Shown here in pieces: positions 8,735-16,812 of a DNA stretch of 26,798 bases. Both the position numbers and the translations under genes were made by a program. This stretch comes from MB-PLM-2 sp964385715 (lineage in GTDB: Bacteria > Planctomycetota > Planctomycetia > Pirellulales > UBA7805). The DNA lies in contig CAYLRE010000029.1 in the NCBI GenBank assembly GCA_964385715.1, forward strand, positions 1 through 26,798, written 5' to 3'. Numbering within the stretch: the first letter of the stretch is position 1; each line of letters starts with the position of its first letter. Below the pieces are notes generated by a model. It made no database searches. It was given only the letters and a program-made list of their open reading frames with translations, and was not told the origin of the DNA.

Positions 8735-8790
8735 CGTTTGGGTCTCCCGTGTTTCAAGAGTTTGGAGGGGGCGAGAAGAAGTTGCTTTCT

Positions 8791-8826
8791 ACCCCCTACA
8801 TGTTCCGCAAAACCCGAAACCCCACA
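8791..8826 (-). promoter_or_regulatory. Copy A of 36-bp promoter-like element
   Basis: On the - strand this reads TGTGGGGTT, 15 nt ending GGAA, CATGTA, then GGGGGT. It ends 56 bp before the secreted-protein start codon. An AT-rich tract (aaaaaatttcaaagttttttt at 8836-8856, read on +) lies just upstream, like an UP element. The same 36-bp arrangement occurs at 15911, 16587 and 17300. Spacing of 15 nt between blocks would suit a -35/-10 pair. That it is a promoter is inference. Confidence 0.65.
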
Positions 8827-9302
8827 CCGGCGGTGAAAAAATTTCAAAGTTTTTTTGTGGCGCCCATGCCTCCGCATCTGATTCGCCATAACTCCCTATG
8901 CAACCGCCATTTGTGTTGGGTTCCTGGGATCGCGTCCGGAACCCCTGTGGGTGTTTGAGGGGGGGATGCTAGACGCTGTCGATTTTGGCGGATGCCAGCC
9001 TATGGACGCTCCCTCGGCACCGTTTTAAAGTAAGGTTGAGGTGGCGCTTTGTCCGCCTGGGAAACGGCCGAACGTCAACGGGCGAACAGTGTTACGATTC
9101 GCATGCCTGTTGACGTAACGGGGGCTGATCTCGGGTCAATAGGGCGCTCCTTCGAAGAGAGCATACGCGGAGCAGGGCAGGGGGCGGATCGGAACGGGCT
9201 AGAGGTGTTCGTTGCGCCGGCAGGGCCGGTCGCGCGTCGACAGTCGCAACAGACACCGAACTCCTGCATTTCCCGACAGCATACGCCCCGATTGTAAGCG
9301 CC
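8827..9302. other. Intergenic stretch between divergent genes
   Basis: No gene is supported here. The visible features are the AT-rich tract upstream of element A and a perfect inverted repeat GGGTTCC / GGAACCC (8918-8944, 13-nt loop). Codons in the open frame at 9049-9297 start from TTG, have no ribosome binding site and show no family. The region must contain the promoter of the sigma factor gene, but I could not identify it, and no copy of the 36-bp element is found on the + strand. Confidence 0.5.
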
Positions 9303-9914
9303 ATGGCAAGTGAAAATGTCACAGGCTGGATTGCCAAATTAGGCGATGGCGACGAACAAGCCGCCCAAGCGATCTTTGAGAAGTACTACGATCGGATTGT
9401 GAATCTGGCTCGCCGCAATCTTCGTGCAGGTCGCTGCCGTGAGGCCGATGAAGAAGACGTGGCGGTCAACGCCATGCACAGTTTCTTTCGCGGCGCGAAC
9501 GAAGGCCGCTTCCCGGTCCTGGCCGATCGCGACGACCTCTGGAAAATCTTGGTCACCATTACGATTCGTAAGGCCTCGGCACAGCTGCGACGAGAGAACG
9601 CCGCCATTCGCGACCAACGCAATGTTCGTGGCGAGTCAATTTTCATCCGTAAGGAAGGAGACGACGACCGCGTGGCCGGCTTCGATGGCAATGTCGGCAC
9701 CGATCCCACGCCCGAGTTCGCCGCCCTGATGGCTGAAAAGTGCGACGAACTGCTCGACCAACTCGATGACGAGTCGCTTCGCACCGTGGCCCTTTTCAAA
9801 TTGCAAGGTTACACCCACAAAGAAATCGCCGAGAAAATTGGTAAGGTGGAAGAAACCGTCAATCGTAAGGTCAAACGAATTCGCGAGCGCTGGTCGGAGG
9901 TGAAGATGCCATGA
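9303..9914 (+). CDS. ECF-type RNA polymerase sigma factor
   Basis: This 203-residue protein directs RNA polymerase to a specific promoter set. The sigma-2 region spans about residues 5-90 (FEKYYDRIVNLARRNL, then the DEEDVAVNAMHSFFR segment, which resembles the core-binding helix). Sigma-4 is at about residues 145-200, with the helix-turn-helix GYTHKEIAEKIGKVEETVNRKVKRIRERW. A polar linker rich in Asp and Arg joins them. No anti-sigma factor is nearby; instead the stop overlaps the start of a Ser/Thr kinase gene (ATGA). In this arrangement the kinase is thought to control the sigma factor, as shown for EcfP/PknT in Vibrio; applying that here is inference. Confidence 0.9.
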   Translation: MASENVTGWIAKLGDGDEQAAQAIFEKYYDRIVNLARRNLRAGRCREADEEDVAVNAMHSFFRGANEGRFPVLADRDDLWKILVTITIRKASAQLRRENAAIRDQRNVRGESIFIRKEGDDDRVAGFDGNVGTDPTPEFAALMAEKCDELLDQLDDESLRTVALFKLQGYTHKEIAEKIGKVEETVNRKVKRIRERWSEVKMP

Positions 9915-12900
9915 CCGATTCTTCCTCGCCTCAAGACTCGCCGGCACCCTCGGGCGGTCCTGCTTCGCCGCGAGGCAGCAGCCAGCGTTCGGTCGGCTCT
10001 GCGATCGACTCGGCTTGGGATTCTTTTGAGGAAGCCTGGAACGGAGGTCAACGTCCCCGCATCGAGGACTTTCTCTCCCGCGTGCCCGATGAAGAACAGT
10101 GGGAAATGTTGCGGGCGTTGGTGAAGTTGGAATGGGCACTTCGTGAGCAAAGTGCGGAATCACCGAAGACGGAAGAATATCGCGAGCGATTTCCGCAATT
10201 CGACGAACAGCTGCTCCGCGAGTTCGGCGAATCTTCCTGCGAAAGCCCCTACGGACAGCAGCTGGGCGATTATCGATTGCTCGAGCGGCTCGGTGGTGGC
10301 GGAATGGGCGACGTCTACAAGGCGGAGCACGTCCGGCTCAGCAAGACCGTCGCACTTAAGGTGCTCGCCTCGAGAGCTCTCGGTGACCCACACGCCATCG
10401 CTCGTTTTGAAAATGAAATGCGGTTGATTGGGCGGCTCAATGATCACGAAAATTTGGTTCGTGCGAGCGACGCCCGCGAAGAGAACGGCATCCACTTCTT
10501 GGTCATGGAGTACGTCGACGGGGTTGACCTGGAGCAGCTCGTTCGCCGGACCGGGCCGCTCAACTTCAACGTTGCTTGCGAACTGATTCGCCAAGCCGCT
10601 GTCGGCTTGCAGCACGTTCACGAACACGGCCTGGTTCATCGCGATATCAAACCATCGAATCTGATCCTAAATTCGTCGGGACGCGTCAAGATTCTCGACC
10701 TCGGATTGGCCCGCCTGCAGTCGTCTAACCCGGAGGCAACACGGCTAACGCAGCCCGGTTTTGCTCTCGGTACTGTCGACTACATGGCACCGGAGCAATG
10801 GGATGATTCTGGCTCCGTCGACATTCGGGCGGACATCTACAGCCTCGGCTGCACGATGTATTACTTGCTGACCGGCTCGGCACCCTATAGCGGCCCGGAA
10901 CTGAGCAGCATCAAGAAGAAATTGATGGCCCACGCGGCGGCTCCGGTTCCTTCCGTTATCGAACGCCGGCCAGAATGCCCCGAGGAAATCGATTGGACGA
11001 TCAAGAAGCTGCTGGCGAAGGAAGCCGACGAACGTGTCGACGCGCCAGGCGAAGTTGCTGAGGCCGTGCAGACGTTTGCTTCGACGAAGGCGGTAAGCGT
11101 ATTGCTATCGACCCAGTTGTCGGCCCGACCTAGCTCACATATCGGTACCGATGTGCTGGTCAAATCGGCGCTCACCGATACCGAAGGCAAACTGGCCCGC
11201 AAACTCGCACCAACGATGGCCGGTATGGCGGTCGACGGGGGAAGTCGCGGTTTCTCTCGCCGACGTTTTGCAGGTGTGATGGCCGGACTGTTGGTAGTAT
11301 TGGCCGGAGCTGCGGCGTTATTCTTCCAAGGGCCTAAGGTACATCCCTTGCGGGCGGACTTGGGGGCGTTGCCTGGGCTCAATGGCGACTGGTGGTTCGA
11401 TGAAACCCCCTGGTACACGCCGGGCATTCGTAGTGAACTGATGAAGGCGGTTGACGCTCGGGAGCCGCTGGTCGGGGATCGTTCTCCGCTGAAGGTTCTC
11501 GAGGCGGCCCGCGGTGCCGATACGGGAACACTCTATGCGGATCTAAGGCGGATGGCGCGGCCCTTGACGGTACGGTTGCCGACGAAGGAGCGAGACATTA
11601 CCGGAGAGCTGATCGCGATCGATCCGGCCATGCACGACCAGGGCGAATACCTGGATTTGATCGGACCAATTGCCGACGAACTTTCAGAACGGGAGGATCT
11701 CTCCGCGACGGAGATGCATTTGTTCGCCGTTCTTCAGCACAAGCTGGGACGAGCCAAGCAGGAGGACGTTCAGGCGGCCTACCAAAGGGCTCTCGATCTT
11801 TACCAACAGGAGGGGCAGGGAGAACTGTACGCTCTATGTGCGTCAGATCTTGCCCGATATTGCTTCGCTCGAAAGCAATATGGCAGGGCAGTCCGTTGCT
11901 TTGAAGACGGAGCGGCCCATTTCGTTGCCGCACAGGGTGAAGCAGGTGAGACATCCTTGGCTCCCGCTTGGCGAATGGCGGCCATCTGCCTACAGGCGGA
12001 CGCCCAACGCCGTCGCGGCTACGCGGACAAGGCGTTGTCTCTGCTTAAATCGGCCGAGAAAATCAAGGGGCTCGAAAAGGGGCATCCGTTGCATGCCTAC
12101 GTGCATGAACGCGAGGCGTGGGCTCACCTCGACCTGTGGGAGCTGGAAGAAGCGATTGGCGAGTTCATGAAAGCTGACAAGCTCCGCGGCAAGCAAGAGG
12201 ACGAGGCAACCAAGGTTCGCCGATTTTGGATCCAGCAGGGGATCGCCATGGCGACCCATTTCGTGGGCGATCAGGATGAGGCGCTTTGGCTTTACAAGGA
12301 GCTTGCCGAGAAAATTAGGGCTGAGCTCAATCCGCAAGGGAAAGGATTTTCCGTCGCCGGCCAAGCGCTTTCCCCGCATGCGAGGAGCGTGTTCCGCGGG
12401 CGCCAACCGAACGTCTATGAACGCTGGGCTGACGCGCTTCTATTTGGTCGCAAGCCAGATTATGCCGAGGCGGCTCGAAAACTAGAATTCGCCCAGCATG
12501 AAGCCGAAGAGGTCGGCTTCGCCCGCCAGGGAGATCCGCGAGCCCCGTACCTCTACGTTATTCAATACAAGCGGCTTATTGCCGAACTCGAACTCTTGGA
12601 CGGTCGCGATGTTGCGCCGATCCTAAAGAGATTTCAGCAACTCGAATCGCAGGAGATTGTCTCGCTTTCAGAAGGAAAGCAGAGGTCGATTGTCGATTTC
12701 CCGCGGGAGCTGGCGCGTGCCGTTATTTCGCTCAAGACGGACGATGTCGATTTCCGCCAAACTGGATTCGTTGAATTGCGGAAGCTGCTTGACGACGAAA
12801 AGGTGAAGGCCGGCAAGGTTAGTCGATCCAATCTTGATGTCGTTCTGTTGGCGATCGAAACGATGGCCAAGTCCGAACAGCTTGATTCCAAGGCATTGGC

Positions 12901-13096
12901 ACGGGCCGCCAGACGCCTCTATCAAGTCTATCAAGCAACGCAAAAGCCAGAAGTGGGTGCCCGCCAGCTTGACATTTATTTGGGACGCTACTTTGACAGC
13001 GTACTGGCGGCAATTACCGATCACGGTTACGAAGAAGGCGATCTACTACACGCCGAGTACGAGAAGCTTCGTCAGGCACGTGATCAGATGGACTAG
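9911..13096 (+). CDS. Membrane-anchored Ser/Thr protein kinase with TPR-like C-terminal region
   Basis: The 1061-residue product has an N-terminal module (residues 30-105; RPRIEDFLSRV and EYRERFPQF) common in planctomycete kinases. A complete kinase domain follows from about residue 119: glycine loop GGGGMGDVYKA, catalytic K150, HRDIKPSN with D245, DLG (D263) in place of DFG, and GTVDYMAPEQW. One membrane helix lies near residues 452-474 (FAGVMAGLLVVLAGAAALFF). The remaining 580 residues are helical with TPR-like repeats (for example YAEAARKLEFAQHEAEEV), probably outside the cytoplasm and sensory. Coupling to the ECF sigma factor (4-nt overlap) suggests they act in one pathway. Ligand and targets are unknown. 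Confidence 0.92.
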   Translation: MTDSSSPQDSPAPSGGPASPRGSSQRSVGSAIDSAWDSFEEAWNGGQRPRIEDFLSRVPDEEQWEMLRALVKLEWALREQSAESPKTEEYRERFPQFDEQLLREFGESSCESPYGQQLGDYRLLERLGGGGMGDVYKAEHVRLSKTVALKVLASRALGDPHAIARFENEMRLIGRLNDHENLVRASDAREENGIHFLVMEYVDGVDLEQLVRRTGPLNFNVACELIRQAAVGLQHVHEHGLVHRDIKPSNLILNSSGRVKILDLGLARLQSSNPEATRLTQPGFALGTVDYMAPEQWDDSGSVDIRADIYSLGCTMYYLLTGSAPYSGPELSSIKKKLMAHAAAPVPSVIERRPECPEEIDWTIKKLLAKEADERVDAPGEVAEAVQTFASTKAVSVLLSTQLSARPSSHIGTDVLVKSALTDTEGKLARKLAPTMAGMAVDGGSRGFSRRRFAGVMAGLLVVLAGAAALFFQGPKVHPLRADLGALPGLNGDWWFDETPWYTPGIRSELMKAVDAREPLVGDRSPLKVLEAARGADTGTLYADLRRMARPLTVRLPTKERDITGELIAIDPAMHDQGEYLDLIGPIADELSEREDLSATEMHLFAVLQHKLGRAKQEDVQAAYQRALDLYQQEGQGELYALCASDLARYCFARKQYGRAVRCFEDGAAHFVAAQGEAGETSLAPAWRMAAICLQADAQRRRGYADKALSLLKSAEKIKGLEKGHPLHAYVHEREAWAHLDLWELEEAIGEFMKADKLRGKQEDEATKVRRFWIQQGIAMATHFVGDQDEALWLYKELAEKIRAELNPQGKGFSVAGQALSPHARSVFRGRQPNVYERWADALLFGRKPDYAEAARKLEFAQHEAEEVGFARQGDPRAPYLYVIQYKRLIAELELLDGRDVAPILKRFQQLESQEIVSLSEGKQRSIVDFPRELARAVISLKTDDVDFRQTGFVELRKLLDDEKVKAGKVSRSNLDVVLLAIETMAKSEQLDSKALARAARRLYQVYQATQKPEVGARQLDIYLGRYFDSVLAAITDHGYEEGDLLHAEYEKLRQARDQMD

Positions 13097-13113
13097 TGGG
13101 ACTCGGAGAGTGT

Positions 13114-14058
13114 CTACTTTGTCACTCGCCAGACGCCGAGGGCGATTAAAACGGCGCCGATGATCAGGTAGCTGCTCACGGCTTCGCCCAGGATCAGCCA
13201 GCCCAAGGCCATGCCCAATAGCGGCGTCGTCATGCGGAACACGGTGACGTCGTTCGGCGAGTGCCAGGAGAGCAGCGTCATCCACATCAGCACGGCCAAT
13301 CCGGAAACGACGCAACCCTGGTAGGCGATTGCTGTCGCCGCGGCCACTGTCCATTCCACTTGGGTGAACTCGCCAAGCGCGAAGCTGATCGCCAGCAACA
13401 TTGGAGCGGCACAAATGGCCGTCCAGAAAATCAGCGGTACCGGCTTCACGTATTTGAGCAGCGATTTCACGTACGTGATCTTCACGCCCATCATCGCCGC
13501 GGCTGCCAGTACCAGCCAATCACCAGGAGTGTTGCCGATTCCCGAATCCAACAGCCCTGGCGCAAAGACAACCAGCAAACCGGCAAAGGCGATCACCAGC
13601 CCACTGATCACTCGCCAGGTAAATGGGAAGTCGGGCAGGAAGTAGTGACAGAAGATCGCGGTAAAGAACGGGAAGCTATTGATGATCACGATGTTCTTCA
13701 CGCTCTTCGATTCTTCAGGGCTGTGCCCTAGAGTGAACAAGGCCGTCTGAATACAGAGCAGCACCGCGTGGCCAAGAATCCAGAGCCTCCACCGCCGATT
13801 AATTCGCAGCGTGATCCGTGCGACGTAGGCCGCTAGGCCGATAACGATCATCGCCAGCACGAAGCGAATTCCCATTACCAAGAAAGGTGGCAGTTGTGTG
13901 ACTGCTACCTTGACCGCGACCGACTGCCCCGCCCACAACAGCGAGCAGGTGAGGGCCATGATCGCCGAAGCCAGCCCGACCGGCCGCTTGCGCAGCATCA
14001 GACTGATCCCGGATGAGGGCGCAGTCTCTTCGATGCTGCTGGGGCGATCGGTCGTCAT
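13114..14058 (-). CDS. EamA/DMT-superfamily transporter
   Basis: The 314-residue product has about ten hydrophobic helices in two EamA halves, starting SAIMALTCSLLWAGQSVAVKVAV (residues 32-54) and again from TPGDWLVLAAAAMMGVKITYV near residue 177. The conserved C-terminal segment FRMTTPLLGMALGWLILGEAVSSYLIIGAVLIALGV is intact. Such proteins usually export amino acids, metabolites or drugs. The start lies 19 nt after the stop of the ATP-grasp gene on the same strand, so the two are probably one operon and the transporter could export the ligase product. The 3' end converges on the kinase gene with only 17 bp between them, and no terminator is visible there. Confidence 0.88.
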   Translation of the reverse strand: MTTDRPSSIEETAPSSGISLMLRKRPVGLASAIMALTCSLLWAGQSVAVKVAVTQLPPFLVMGIRFVLAMIVIGLAAYVARITLRINRRWRLWILGHAVLLCIQTALFTLGHSPEESKSVKNIVIINSFPFFTAIFCHYFLPDFPFTWRVISGLVIAFAGLLVVFAPGLLDSGIGNTPGDWLVLAAAAMMGVKITYVKSLLKYVKPVPLIFWTAICAAPMLLAISFALGEFTQVEWTVAAATAIAYQGCVVSGLAVLMWMTLLSWHSPNDVTVFRMTTPLLGMALGWLILGEAVSSYLIIGAVLIALGVWRVTK

Positions 14059-14077
14059 GGTCGCGATTCTTGGCGTT

Positions 14078-15481
14078 CTATTCTTGATCGACGAGCACTG
14101 CCTGCACGATGCCAGCGCGACCGACGTTCGTAACGGGATGGGGCGAGACCCGCGAAAATAGCCCCTGGTACTTACCTCGGATCATACCGAGGGCGATCGT
14201 GAGATGCATCGGCAGAGATGTCAGGGCACCGCCGGAATCGGCCTCTTGCGAGGCGGAAATGATCGGCAATTGGGCCGCCTCAGCGTAATCTTGCACAACG
14301 CACGGCAGTTCCGCTTTCAACTCGCAGGCGGCAAGCCATTCCTGTTCGCTACAGAATCGGCCCACGACCACGCCGAAGCCGCGACCTTCGTTGGCCGGCT
14401 TGATCACCAGCTGTTCGCGATTGGCCCGCACGAACGGCATTAAGTCGATCGCCTCCCCGTGACGCGTTGCGGGGCCATCTTGGAGTTTCGCGGTCCACAG
14501 CACATGGTCGGCCACGAGCTGTCGCTGCTGCAGAGTTAGCTGCGCCGAAAACGCTTCATCGGCCAGCAGAGCGAGCAGCGATTTGTCTTCGGCGATGGTG
14601 GCGGCCACGAGATTGTTGACTGACACTAGAGAGCCTGCCTCCAGGGCGGCGAGAAATCCGGAATAACGCTCTTCAAAGCCAGGCGACCAATTGTGATTGG
14701 GGCTGCTGTCCGTACTCACTCGAATCTTGTTGTAGCTCAGCGAAATCGGCTGGTCTTTCCAGCGGAGCTCGCCGCCGTCGAAGATGAGTTCCGCCGCCTG
14801 AACGATTTCGGCCCGTCGACCGCGCTCGGCCAGCAGTCCTTGAAACAGCGTCAGCTCGTTCTCAAGTTCGTTCTCGTCATTGATCAGGGCGACGAGCTGC
14901 GGCGAAAGTCCGGCCGCTTGTTCTAACTCTACGAGGGCGTCGATCAGTGCGTTCTGCGGGATTGTTCCCAACTGACGGCCGACGCCCTCGCCAAGGGACA
15001 GTTCATCGAGCGCCACTTGCGTTGCCTGCGAGAAGATCTGTCCATGACAGAACCCGGCCGGGCAGCAGGTATTTAGCTCGATGATCTTGAGGTCGCCGTT
15101 TGGCGTGACCACCGCGTCGTAGCGGGCGTAGCCTTGCCAGGAGTCGAGGCCGGGTGTCCGATTGCCCAAGAAGGGAAACAGGCGGCGATGCTCGCCAAAA
15201 TACTGTTCGAGTCTCTCTTCGTCGGCCAGCACCCAATCGAGTGCGATTTCGACAATCTCGTGCAACGACTCACCCAACTGACGCAGCGAATCGACGGAGG
15301 CCGCGTTGAGCGAGAGGGCTGAGATAGCCCCGGCCATCGCTTTCCGGCGTTCGAAGGTTGCCTGTTGCTGGCGAAGCAATTCATCAGCGCGCGAAGCAGC
15401 CGCCTCGAATCGCGCTGGGTTGGCACGCCAGGCGTCTTCGAGCCGGTGATGGAGCTGAAATGTTGCGGATAGATCGATCAT
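14078..15481 (-). CDS. ATP-grasp ligase-like protein (glutathionylspermidine synthase-like)
   Basis: This 467-residue product has signs of an ATP-grasp fold. YDAVVTPNGDLKIIELNTCCPAGF lies around residue 120. SVNNLVAATIAEDKSLLALL lies near residue 285, and the nucleotide-binding segment LVIKPANEGRGFGVVVG near 355. VVQDY and the terminal RVSPHPVTNVGRAG follow. The order resembles the glutathionylspermidine-synthase/circularly permuted ATP-grasp group, which join a carboxylate to an amine through an acyl phosphate. The substrate is unknown. I chose the ATG; a TTG ten codons upstream (15511) is possible, and neither has a good ribosome binding site. It precedes an EamA transporter. No terminator separates it from the 35-residue peptide gene 304 bp upstream on the same strand. 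Confidence 0.68.
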   Translation of the reverse strand: MIDLSATFQLHHRLEDAWRANPARFEAAASRADELLRQQQATFERRKAMAGAISALSLNAASVDSLRQLGESLHEIVEIALDWVLADEERLEQYFGEHRRLFPFLGNRTPGLDSWQGYARYDAVVTPNGDLKIIELNTCCPAGFCHGQIFSQATQVALDELSLGEGVGRQLGTIPQNALIDALVELEQAAGLSPQLVALINDENELENELTLFQGLLAERGRRAEIVQAAELIFDGGELRWKDQPISLSYNKIRVSTDSSPNHNWSPGFEERYSGFLAALEAGSLVSVNNLVAATIAEDKSLLALLADEAFSAQLTLQQRQLVADHVLWTAKLQDGPATRHGEAIDLMPFVRANREQLVIKPANEGRGFGVVVGRFCSEQEWLAACELKAELPCVVQDYAEAAQLPIISASQEADSGGALTSLPMHLTIALGMIRGKYQGLFSRVSPHPVTNVGRAGIVQAVLVDQE

Positions 15482-15785
15482 GGATTCCGTGGTGTTTTTC
15501 GAAGGAGGCAAACGCTCGCAGTTGAGCCAACCGCTTGCCGCCGACGAAATTGCCCGGGGGGATTATTTCATAGTCGCCAGCTGGGAGCCAGGCGAACGTA
15601 TGCTCATTTTCAGGCTAGTTTTCGTCAGGCGGAGCGGTGGATGCTCATGACTGCGGTGAAAAAAATCAGTGGCGAGTCTCCGGGGTCTGGCTGGCGGTTA
15701 TCTGGGTGGAGTAGCGGTTCTTGTCGGCTAGGCGGTCGTTTGGATTGATTTCAAAGGGAGGATCGATGTGCTGCGGTGAAGAGCT

Positions 15786-15893
15786 TTATGCGAGTCCGAA
15801 TCGGCGTGTGAAGCGGATGCTACGGTGTTGGGCGTACCATTCTCGCTTGGCCTTGTTCGTTGAGCTTCGTCGTTTTCTCTTACCGTCTGGCAT
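15786..15893 (-). CDS. 35-residue strongly basic peptide, copy 1
   Basis: The frame reads MPDGKRKRRSSTNKAKREW, then YAQHRSIRFTRRFGLA, then TAA. It has 12 Lys/Arg residues, two acidic residues, and no signal peptide or hydrophobic stretch, so a nucleic-acid-binding or membrane-active role is possible; I do not recognise it. AGGAAAG lies 5-7 nt before the ATG. Element B ends 17 bp upstream, so the leader would be very short. Copy 2 at 16462-16569 encodes the same peptide with two silent changes (AGC/AGT for S10 or S11 region and AAC/AAT for N13). Caution: an opposite-strand frame also reads through here with silent changes at the same sites, so the substitutions alone do not prove the strand. 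Confidence 0.68.
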   Translation of the reverse strand: MPDGKRKRRSSTNKAKREWYAQHRSIRFTRRFGLA

Positions 15894-15910
15894 CGTTCTT
15901 TCCTTTCCTT

Positions 15911-15946
15911 ACTCCTTACATGTTCCAGAGCGAAGAAAACCCCACA
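15911..15946 (-). promoter_or_regulatory. Copy B of 36-bp promoter-like element
   Basis: On the - strand: TGTGGGGTT, 15 nt ending TGGAA, CATGTA, then AGGAGT. A run of As lies upstream (CCACAAAAAA on the - strand, 15961-15966). The element precedes peptide copy 1 by 17 bp. Confidence 0.62.
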
Positions 15947-15956
15947 TGCGCAACAC

Positions 15957-16206
15957 GTTTTTTGTGGAAAAGATATGCGGATTCCATAAGTCTTTTGTTA
16001 AATGGGTCTTACGGATGCGACTTAGCTGCCCCAATGGGGCTCAGTGGCGAAGAACAGCGGCCCCATGTCCGCAAAATGAGGAGTTTTTGAGCCATTGCAG
16101 AGCGATTCGTGGCGAGTTCCGCTCGCCGACAAACTTGCCGCTAGAGCCGAGGCGGCGAGACCGGGTAGTCCGCAGTCGGGCCAGAATTGACCCCTATAAA
16201 CGACAA
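15957..16206. other. Stretch with two hairpins, no supported gene
   Basis: Between the duplication and the hairpin at 16207 are two perfect inverted repeats: GCCCC-AAT-GGGGC (16028-16040) and GGCGAG-TTCCG-CTCGCC (16111-16127). Neither has a T-run. A + strand frame crosses the region but looks like an extension of an antisense frame. Confidence 0.45.
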
Positions 16207-16242
16207 CGGCCGGCAAGAAAGCCGCAGCTTTCTCACCGGCCG
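16207..16242 (-). terminator. Large hairpin, likely end of peptide copy 2 transcript
   Basis: Arms CGGCCGG and CCGGCCG enclose a CA/CA internal loop, then AGAAAGC and GCTTTCT with a CGCA tetraloop: 14 paired bases. On the - strand it is followed by TTGTCGTTTATA, a modest T-rich tail. It is 219 bp past the stop of peptide copy 2. A close relative lies at 16705-16740 past the Pro-rich secreted protein. An alternative is a mobile palindromic repeat. Confidence 0.6.
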
Positions 16243-16461
16243 AAGTCAGCGGGGAAAAATTGAACGCCAGTGAGGTCTGGCGGTTGGTAGGGGGATCAGG
16301 GGAAGTCCAAGGGCGCGGCTCGTTCTCCAGGCGGCCGAAAGCAGGTTATTGAAAGGGAACCAAGAAACAGGGGGAATATTGGGTATCGAGGGCAGGGGAG
16401 GCCCGGCTGGCCCACCGGGCGCTCCGGTGAGGAAAGTGCGAGGCGCTGCGGATGAAGAGCT

Positions 16462-16569
16462 TTATGCGAGTCCGAATCGGCGTGTGAAGCGGATGCTACG
16501 GTGTTGGGCGTACCATTCTCGCTTGGCCTTATTCGTTGAACTTCGTCGTTTTCTCTTACCGTCTGGCAT
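16462..16569 (-). CDS. 35-residue strongly basic peptide, copy 2
   Basis: It encodes exactly the same 35 residues as 15786-15893 (net charge about +10, with W19, Y20 and a C-terminal FTRRFGLA). The AAGGAAAGGAAAG ribosome binding region is unchanged. Element C lies 17 bp upstream, and a strong hairpin lies 219 bp downstream. The long untranslated tail holds a GCCCGG/CCGGGC hairpin but no further frame I can support. Perfect protein conservation alongside drift in the neighbouring spacer suggests recent duplication or selection; two copies cannot separate these. Confidence 0.68.
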   Translation of the reverse strand: MPDGKRKRRSSTNKAKREWYAQHRSIRFTRRFGLA

Positions 16570-16586
16570 CGTTCTTTCCTTTCCTT

Positions 16587-16622
16587 ACTCGTTACATGTT
16601 CCAGAGCGGAAAGAACCCCACA
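16587..16622 (-). promoter_or_regulatory. Copy C of 36-bp promoter-like element
   Basis: On the - strand: TGTGGGGTT, 15 nt ending TGGAA, CATGTA, then ACGAGT. It precedes peptide copy 2. Its spacer differs from copy B (CTTTCC against TTCTTC) while both blocks are unchanged. Confidence 0.62.
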
Positions 16623-16704
16623 TGCGCAACACCTTTCTAGAAGAAATTTGGGTCTGGCTCCCGGAATGCCTGAGAAAGCGGCTCAAGCACCTCTAGAACG
16701 ACAA

Positions 16705-16740
16705 CGGCCGGCAAGGAAGCCGTAGCTCTCTCACCGGCCG
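16705..16740 (-). terminator. Large hairpin, likely end of Pro-rich secreted protein transcript
   Basis: Arms CGGCCGG/CCGGCCG with an imperfect inner stem (AGGAAGC against GCTCTCT). It shares about 45 bp with 16201-16244, in direct orientation, including the flanks ACGACAACGG and CGAAG. The outer arms are exact while the inner arm has drifted. No strong T-run follows. Confidence 0.55.
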
Positions 16741-16812
16741 AAGCGGTTAGGATCTATGAAGAACGCCTGGGATAGGACGGTTGGGGAGGGAAACGGTCAG
16801 GGAGGATTGGCA

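Larger units (their letters stand above)
15770..15956. repeat. 187-bp duplication, copy 1
   Basis: This block is matched without gaps by 16446-16632 at a constant offset of 676 bp. It contains a complete 35-codon reading frame, its ribosome binding site and the 36-bp element B, all on the - strand. The two copies differ at two sites in the reading frame and at several in the spacer of the element. Confidence 0.88.
16446..16632. repeat. 187-bp duplication, copy 2
   Basis: This is the partner of 15770-15956, ungapped, direct orientation. The coding part differs only at two silent positions; most other changes fall in the 15-nt spacer of the element and at the ends. Confidence 0.88.

Noticed and set aside
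9049..9297. Open frame before the sigma factor
   Set aside because: TTG start, no ribosome site, no recognisable family.
15766..16263. + strand frame with AAAGGGAGG before ATG, crossing the duplicated block
   Set aside because: The frame shares sequence with the + frame at 16349-16696, but only through the duplicated block. The second copy lacks the ribosome site, and the element spacer causes amino acid changes here. The - strand has promoter element, ribosome site and matching neighbours. It remains the main competitor to the peptide call.
16349..16696. + strand frame with GGPAGPPGAP collagen-like stretch
   Set aside because: Short, without ribosome site, and antisense to peptide copy 2; the stretch arises from a GC-rich hairpin.
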